Of a stretch of 12,760 nucleotides of DNA, positions 9,201-12,760 are shown one piece after another (the first letter of the stretch is position 1; every line of letters starts with the position of its first letter). Both the position numbers and the translations under genes were made by a program. Source of the DNA: Phoronis ovalis (Eukaryota; Phoronida; Phoronidae); contig JAOXYB010042660.1 of assembly GCA_028565635.1 (NCBI GenBank), positions 1 to 12,760 on the forward strand, read 5' to 3'. The notes under the pieces are model-generated. The model was not told where the DNA came from. It made no database searches and saw only the letters and a program-made list of their open reading frames with translations.

Positions 9201-12200
9201 AAGCTTTCCAAAATTTGATTCACAGTCAAGTCTCACAAGTGAAATGAGGAAACATTTGTATCGATATTGTACCGTTAGTTTTGGGATTTGACAACAAATA
9301 AATTTTTCTGGAATGCTTTTACAGATCATTTCTCAATCAGCTGTTTAAACTTCTTAAACTCAATCGAGGGCAATTTCACACAGATTTAGAATAATCTTCT
9401 ACATTTTTAAGTATTCGAAGACTAATAGTTTTGTTACACTAGTAATTCATACAACTATGATGCCCGATTGACCTGCATTGTTAGCCTAAAAAACAAACAA
9501 TATGGAGGCTATACCCCACCCGCCAATCTTACTTTCATGGTAACATGGTGACCAAGGTAGCAAGTGTGTGTTTAGTCCCCGGTTTAATACAATTTAAAAT
9601 ATTCAGTACAATGAACAACAATTGTTCCCCAGATGGTCTTGGTTAAAAATATACACATTTTCATAATTTTGACAAGCTTCATCTTTAAAAATTTGAAGAG
9701 GTCATCACAAGCTAATTTATTAGCTCAAAGAACATTGCAGTACAAGAAAATTGAAAATAAAAATGTATACTGTTTTATTTAATTATGTTATGGAAGTTTG
9801 ACTAGGTTTAAATACACATATAAAAGATTCCTAGTTGGAAACTGAGGATCGCTATCTCTGCGAGATACTGCTGTAATGGTAGGAAATCACAGCAAGCCTG
9901 AGAGAACAGAACCAGAGGATTTCACAATTCTGATTTCTAATGCTCAATCTGTTGCTTTGACCTTTCGACTGTAAAATGTAACTTACAGTAAAGGACAATA
10001 AAATATAAAAGAAAATTTTAACTAATCTTTAAAGCCTTATGTCTTGCACTTTGTATGTACAAATGAATGAGAATACATGAGACACCAATGACTCTCGAAA
10101 ATGCATCATAAAGTGATGCTGGTATTTCGTATCTTCGTGCATTCTTTATAAACAAGTATTCAAGGGATTTTTCATCCTTAACTTAAATCTGTATAGATAG
10201 GTACATTTTTAAATTGTAAAAGCAGGAAGTAACATTTCTGTTATAGACAGAGTATAAATATAACTCAACTCAAGGTGGTTGTCTAGCCTGAATAAACAGT
10301 TTAATATCAAACATTGCAACTGCGTTATTGAAAAGGGAATGTAATAACGTGTAACAACTAGCTAGTTAATGTCAACTTTCTAAATGTTTAACAGTAATTT
10401 CATCTGGTCTGGATGGCCATTTTTGACAATGAATTCAGAATATATTTGACAATGAATTCTGTTATATTTATTTATTTATATATTTTGTTTAATGAAAGCA
10501 ACAAACTGTATAAGACAATTAACATATTTAGGATACAGTTTTAATGAGTGAAAAGCTTCAATTTTGTTCCACCCTTTGAGTGACAGCTACTACGATGAAT
10601 TTGCAATTCTCCAAAGAAAAGTACAAGTAGAAACGTATCTGTTTGAAATTTTGCAACGACTGTAATATCATACTCGTGCGTAAGAAAATATAGAGTACAT
10701 ATGGAAAATATTTTGTATTTCCAAGTGGAACTGAGTGAATGATTTTTAAATATCTTTTACAGTAAGGTTTAAAAAGCAACATAAGACTGTTGACATCAGA
10801 TAATACACAAATTTTTTATATAATTTCATAAGAATAAAAAAAATTTAACAACATAGAACCATGAAGTAAACATTTGACATAATTATTTTTATTTTAATGT
10901 GTGACCGACGGAAAAATTACTTAGCGGTCTATGTTAGTGTAGAATGAATGTACAAGATATGAGTTTTACTCCAAATATATTAGGTCTTGGAACAATAACT
11001 GATTTATGATAAGCAACTAGCTGGTGACAAAATACAGAGAACTTTGACACAACCACGAGATCTACGAAAATTAGTGAAATGCAAGTTAATTGAGGTTGAA
11101 ATATATTTTCTAATACATTACCACATTTAAGTGCTTGTAAGGCCTCGGTTACTCCTTGATCCAGGGGTGTTCTCCCTCCCATTGGTAAACAATCTGTAAA
11201 ACATTCATAAACATGTATCATATTTTGTTAATTTGCCTGCATATAATGGGATGGAATGAGTATAAAGATTGCAGTAACTATATGGTAAGTTAATAATATG
11301 ATAATCAAAACATTATCCCAAAATTCAAAATTTCAAAAATATATTTTAGAAAATTTGCAAATTCACAAAATGATAAATATTTCGTTTTCACTTTGTTTTT
11401 TTTAAATATACACATAAACAATTTTTCTCTGCAATATGCAGTGAAATATGAGGTTCAAAAAACTATGACATAAACTTTGTATGATATTAATAATAAACAC
11501 ATTATCCCGAAATATAGATTTCTTTTAATCACATTACCACTGTATTGTGCATTAGAAAGAACACATTAGTTTCCCACAATCATTATCAATATTAAATGTC
11601 TTACCCAGAGCTCTTCGAATCTGGTCATAATCACATGTAAGAGACTGGAGAGTTCCAAGGAATTTACCAACACAGACAACAGCAACATTTTCTACCACAT
11701 TTAATTTCTTTGAAGTTTCCTCAATTTCTAGAAATCAGTACAGATTGGCACAGAAATAATGGCAAATAACTGTTAAACTACCTTGTGAAAAGTTATAAAA
11801 TAGGCCAAATAAATATTTAATGCTTACTTCCTATGATATGAATATCACACATGAGGGAATGACAAAACAATGAGCTGCAAAACAAAATAATTCCACAATC
11901 TGCATTAAATACATTTATAACTTTTAAATTTTCAGACAGCCTCTTTCATTTGAGTAGACTTTTAATAAGTTATTTCATCAGTTAAAAAACCTAAAAAAAA
12001 TAATCTACCTTTAATCAGGAAACTTTAAATGTCTTACCATCAATGATTCTAAGCATTGCAATTTGCATCTGTTCCAATCCAGCTCCTATCATACTACCAG
12101 AAACATCAGCAACAAATATCGTGTCAAAACCATGAGAATCTCTAACAGCGTCAGCTTGAGAAATATGCAATAGTATAATATAATTGCAAATCGCAAAGAT

Positions 12201-12760
12201 AACATATTTAGTTTCAGGTTTGTAAAGACAGAAAGCTTATAAATTTTTAATGTATATAGCTATTTTAAGACTAAGCTAGACCCTCATCACTGTTTAATTA
12301 AAAATTTGCATTACATTTTTCACACAAAATAGATATTTTCTAAAACATTAATATTCCAGCTATGTTATATTGATATTTTTGAAGTATTGTGCGAAATGCA
12401 TGAAACTTAATTAATGTTTAGTGACATCTTATAAAAGTCATTAGGTACATCCTGTGAAAACCCAGTATATGAAAATTTGTGCTAACTATTTATTTAATAT
12501 ATTTTATGCAAGTAAACAATACTCCTAATTGGTTATGGACAGTTTTTAAATTGCATCAGGGATTTTGCTTATATAATCAATTCAACTTTTTTAGCAAATA
12601 AAAAACTACCTTTTTTAACATTAAGTAATAATTCAAGGATTATTCACGGAATTTACAATTTGATCATAACAAATACAGTAATAGGAGTACCGTTTACTTC
12701 TTAGACGTGTAGTTAGCTTGAACTTACAAATGTAATTCTGCTGGATTTTGCAGTATAGTA
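3007..12760 (-). CDS. vWA-domain protein gene, internal part (9 joined exons)
   Basis: Nine minus-strand exons join in one frame through GT/AG introns to give about 350 residues; neither end of the gene is in the window. Residues of about 12-210 form a whole vWA domain, a Rossmann-like fold that usually binds a ligand through a divalent metal. All MIDAS parts are visible: DVSGS near residue 23, Thr95 in GGRTPL, and FTDG near 132. The domain ends with the strand IHCVACG and the helix SFLKSLAAVG. A basic stretch (ILRRLGCHFRRLHLI), an uncharacterised segment, an acidic linker and a possible beta-barrel start follow. Intron phases in order are 2,1,1,1,0,0,1,1, and phase 1 at the last donor. No signal peptide or membrane segment is seen, but the N-terminus is missing, so location in the cell is unknown. 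VWA3B-like proteins (vWA plus DUF4537) are a weak comparison. I do not name the gene. Confidence 0.85.
3360..3470 (-). CDS. vWA gene, exon H: unrecognised segment after the vWA domain
   Basis: The acceptor TTTTTCAG and the frame AHIQTLVGSKEAFQNW, continuing MIGIGLGSNLNLEDPEEL, are clear. The last codons form an amphipathic and then acidic stretch. The donor is ambiguous. The strong GTAAGT at 3363 gives phase 0. The weaker GTGTCC at 3359 gives phase 1, which matches the strong acceptor of exon I. The 3360 end is used here because it keeps the next exon open without a stop. Confidence 0.78.
3597..3729 (-). CDS. vWA gene, exon G: end of vWA domain and basic helix
   Basis: The exon begins at a TTTTACAG acceptor and ends at a GTAATT donor (133 bases, phase 0 in, phase 1 out). 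SFLKSLAAVGRGVYG closes the vWA domain. After that the protein turns basic and probably helical (DKRILRRLGCHFRRLHLI) and ends DFIGPFS. I do not recognise this downstream part. The frame was chosen because it alone continues the vWA motif; the other two frames hit stops or lose the pattern. Confidence 0.88.
3893..4479 (+). pseudogene. Possible decayed coding element in an intron, unidentified
   Basis: In one frame from ATG 3893 only two stops (4061 and 4199) occur in 103 codons, which is unusual in this AT-rich DNA. From about 4213 to 4479 two other plus frames are open (4213-4479 and 4254-4457). The opposite strand is also open at 4375-4028 (115 codons). Such openness on both strands suggests a former coding sequence with frameshifts, perhaps a transposon or processed gene, but the strand is not settled. 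I recognise no domain. It lies inside the intron between vWA exons F and G. It could still be chance. Confidence 0.3.
4480..5034. other. Intron DNA, little seen
   Basis: AT-rich intron sequence between vWA exons F and G. The only structure noticed is the near-palindrome at 4951-4971 (arms TAAAACCCTA / TAGGGTTTTA). Confidence 0.6.
5035..5360. repeat. AGCAGTT/AACTGCT inverted and tandem repeat block
   Basis: The heptamer AGCAGTT and its reverse complement AACTGCT (and near variants) recur more than a dozen times. A larger unit of about 116 bp is repeated in tandem: AGCAGTTCTGGCAACTGC begins at 5051 and again at 5167. In each large unit the AGCAGTT copies come first, then a spacer with AATTTACATATTTC, then the AACTGCT copies, so each unit can fold back on itself. 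No protein is evident. Confidence 0.88.
5781..5903 (-). CDS. vWA gene, exon F: late strands IHCVACG
   Basis: The exon starts at GATAAGATG after an ATGTAG acceptor and ends at GAA before GTAAAT, 41 codons, phase 0 both sides. It encodes DKMKVLVAASLISHAPEEM and ends TIHCVACGETFDE. Joined to exon G it reads ETFDESFLKSLAAVGRGVYG, which matches the last strand and last helix of vWA domains. A second identical donor core (GTAAAT) lies 43 bases further on at 5737; using it would put exon G out of frame. The IHCVACG cysteines sit in the core strand, so I do not read them as a zinc finger. Confidence 0.88.
6066..6359 (+). repeat. Degenerate 16-17 bp minisatellite, interrupted
   Basis: Units such as CTGGTCGGAAGGCTCATT, CTTGTCCACATGCTCATT, GGTTCGAAATCTCA, CTGGTCCAAAGGCCCATT and GCTGGTCCAAAACA follow one another from 6250 to 6359. 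Two more units lie at 6066-6112. The two blocks are separated by about 135 bases of unrelated AT-rich sequence, perhaps an insertion. Confidence 0.7.
6638..7237 (+). repeat. Dispersed repeat, copy 2 of 2
   Basis: This is the second copy of the element at 2106-2882, diverged and without the extra 170 bases. It ends just before the second tandem array. The order (element, then array) is the reverse of the left side of the window, so the two families are probably separate elements. Confidence 0.8.
7265..8366 (+). repeat. Tandem array, hairpin-ended repeat family, copy 2 (older)
   Basis: Diverged units of the family at 1-1187 lie in the same orientation. ATTTGACCTACTTCTCA recurs at about 7484 and 8005, with a further ACTTGACCTACTTTTCA at about 8038. 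AACATGGCCACCA occurs at about 7710 and 8189. ACTTTGACCTGTA and GATCGGGTAAAACTGAAGC occur towards the ends of units. The copies differ more from each other than those at the left edge, so this array is probably older. It ends in a hairpin at 8339-8366. Confidence 0.75.
8339..8366. repeat. Terminal hairpin of array copy 2
   Basis: TATGC pairs with GCATA, extended by a G-T pair. The sequence before it (GTTACGTAGCTATATGC) and after it (GGCATAAAAA) matches the end of array copy 1 at 1151-1190. The inner stem is lost. Confidence 0.6.
8583..8713 (-). CDS. vWA gene, exon E: FTDG strand
   Basis: The TTTAG acceptor and GTATTT donor give a 131-base exon, phase 1 in and phase 0 out. It encodes GQDGIKIVVRDGKHIPP followed by RIILFTDGFANGANG. 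RIILFTDG is the typical vWA central strand ending in the metal-coordinating aspartate. The loop after it (GANGQSDRDTVEPRKE) is longer and more polar than in many integrin-type domains. It is separated from exon D by about 2.4 kb of intron. Confidence 0.9.
8714..11121. other. Long intron between vWA exons D and E
   Basis: About 2.4 kb of AT-rich intron. The only repeat noted is TTTGACAATGAATTC twice at about 10421 and 10446. The minus-strand open frame at 10558-10782 shows no protein pattern and is taken as chance. Confidence 0.65.
11122..11193 (-). CDS. vWA gene, exon D: MIDAS threonine loop
   Basis: This 72-base exon lies between a TTTACAG acceptor and a GTAATG donor, phase 1 on both sides. 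It encodes CLPMGGRTPLDQGVTEAL and ends KC. The GGRTPL loop corresponds to the vWA loop that supplies the MIDAS threonine (commonly GGT-N/P-L), followed by a helix. Without it the metal site would lack a ligand, so its presence supports a working domain. Confidence 0.87.
11194..11604. other. Intron between vWA exons C and D
   Basis: AT-rich sequence with A and T runs and a small AAATTTCAAAAT-like repetition near 11310-11345. No further exon is seen. Confidence 0.65.
11605..11727 (-). CDS. vWA gene, exon C: second and third strands
   Basis: The acceptor TTTCTAG and the donor GTAAGA bound 123 bases that stay in frame (phase 1 to phase 1). The product runs from EIEETSKKLNVVENVAVV to CDYDQIRRAL. 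The hydrophobic strand NVAVVCVG and the following FLGTLQSLTCDYDQIRRAL match the vWA pattern of a core strand followed by the region in which the family usually counts residues towards the metal-site threonine in the next exon. Confidence 0.88.
12038..12141 (-). CDS. vWA gene, exon B: first strand and MIDAS DxSxS
   Basis: The frame reads DSHGFDTIFVADVSGSM and continues with GAGLEQMQIAMLRIID. This is the first beta-strand of a vWA domain, the DxSxS metal-binding motif, and helix 1. The exon ends in phase 1 at a clean GTAAGA donor. Two acceptors are possible: 12143-12142 (TTAG, phase 2, matches exon A) or 12156-12155 (CAAG, phase 1, would add ADAVR-like residues). Neither has a strong pyrimidine tract. 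The motif itself leaves little doubt that the exon is real. Confidence 0.88.
12142..12727. other. Intron between vWA exons A and B
   Basis: AT-rich sequence without recognisable repeats or exons. Its limits depend on the tentative exon A. Confidence 0.5.
12728..12760 (-). CDS. vWA gene, exon A (partial, cut by window edge)
   Basis: The minus strand carries a perfect GTAAGT donor directly after an open frame that reads ILQNPAELH. The exon ends in phase 2. That fits the next exon only if its acceptor is the TTAG at 12143-12142, and the join then reads ELHLDSHGFDTIF, a natural lead-in to the first strand of a vWA domain. Only 33 bases are visible, so the exon rests on the donor and the phase match. 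An alternative is that this is a chance donor and exon B starts at 12154. Confidence 0.55.

Noticed and set aside
10558-10782. 74-codon minus-strand frame in the long intron
   Set aside because: No motif, AT-driven composition, and no splice link to the vWA frame.

Overview
The window looks like part of an animal nuclear genome, AT-rich and intron-rich. The repeat content resembles that of bivalve molluscs or a related lophotrochozoan. This placement is an impression from repeat style and was not checked against a database. There is no bacterial gene organisation, and almost all long open frames are chance frames in intron or repeat DNA.

The only well-supported gene is on the minus strand and runs from the right edge of the window towards the left. 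Nine exons can be joined in a single frame (12760-12728 partial, 12141-12038, 11727-11605, 11193-11122, 8713-8583, 5903-5781, 3729-3597, 3470-3360, 3228-3007), giving about 350 residues. A tenth small exon at 1811-1762 is tentative. The first part is a complete von Willebrand factor A (vWA) domain of about 200 residues. It has all three metal-site (MIDAS) elements: DVSGS, the Thr of GGRTPL, and FTDG. After it comes a helical segment I do not recognise, an acidic linker, and a piece that resembles a small beta-barrel (LGTRVRLPP...PGTV). The start codon and the C-terminus are outside the window. The introns are 131 bp to about 2.7 kb long.

The remainder is mostly repeats inside or beside these introns. 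Positions 1-1187 hold an array of diverged copies of a roughly 300-500 bp unit that ends in a long hairpin (1154-1187). A second, older array of the same family at 7265-8366 ends in a related hairpin (8339-8366). A different element occurs twice in direct orientation, at 2106-2882 and 6638-7237. A block at 5035-5360 is built from AGCAGTT and its reverse complement. A degenerate 16-17 bp minisatellite (core CTGGTCC) lies at 6066-6112 and 6250-6359. A stretch at 3893-4479 has unusually open frames and may be a decayed coding element. Large parts of 8714-12727 outside the exons hold nothing I can recognise.

I found no convincing new multi-gene system. The most useful leads are the hairpin-terminated repeat arrays, the inverted AGCAGTT block, and the unidentified region downstream of the vWA domain.
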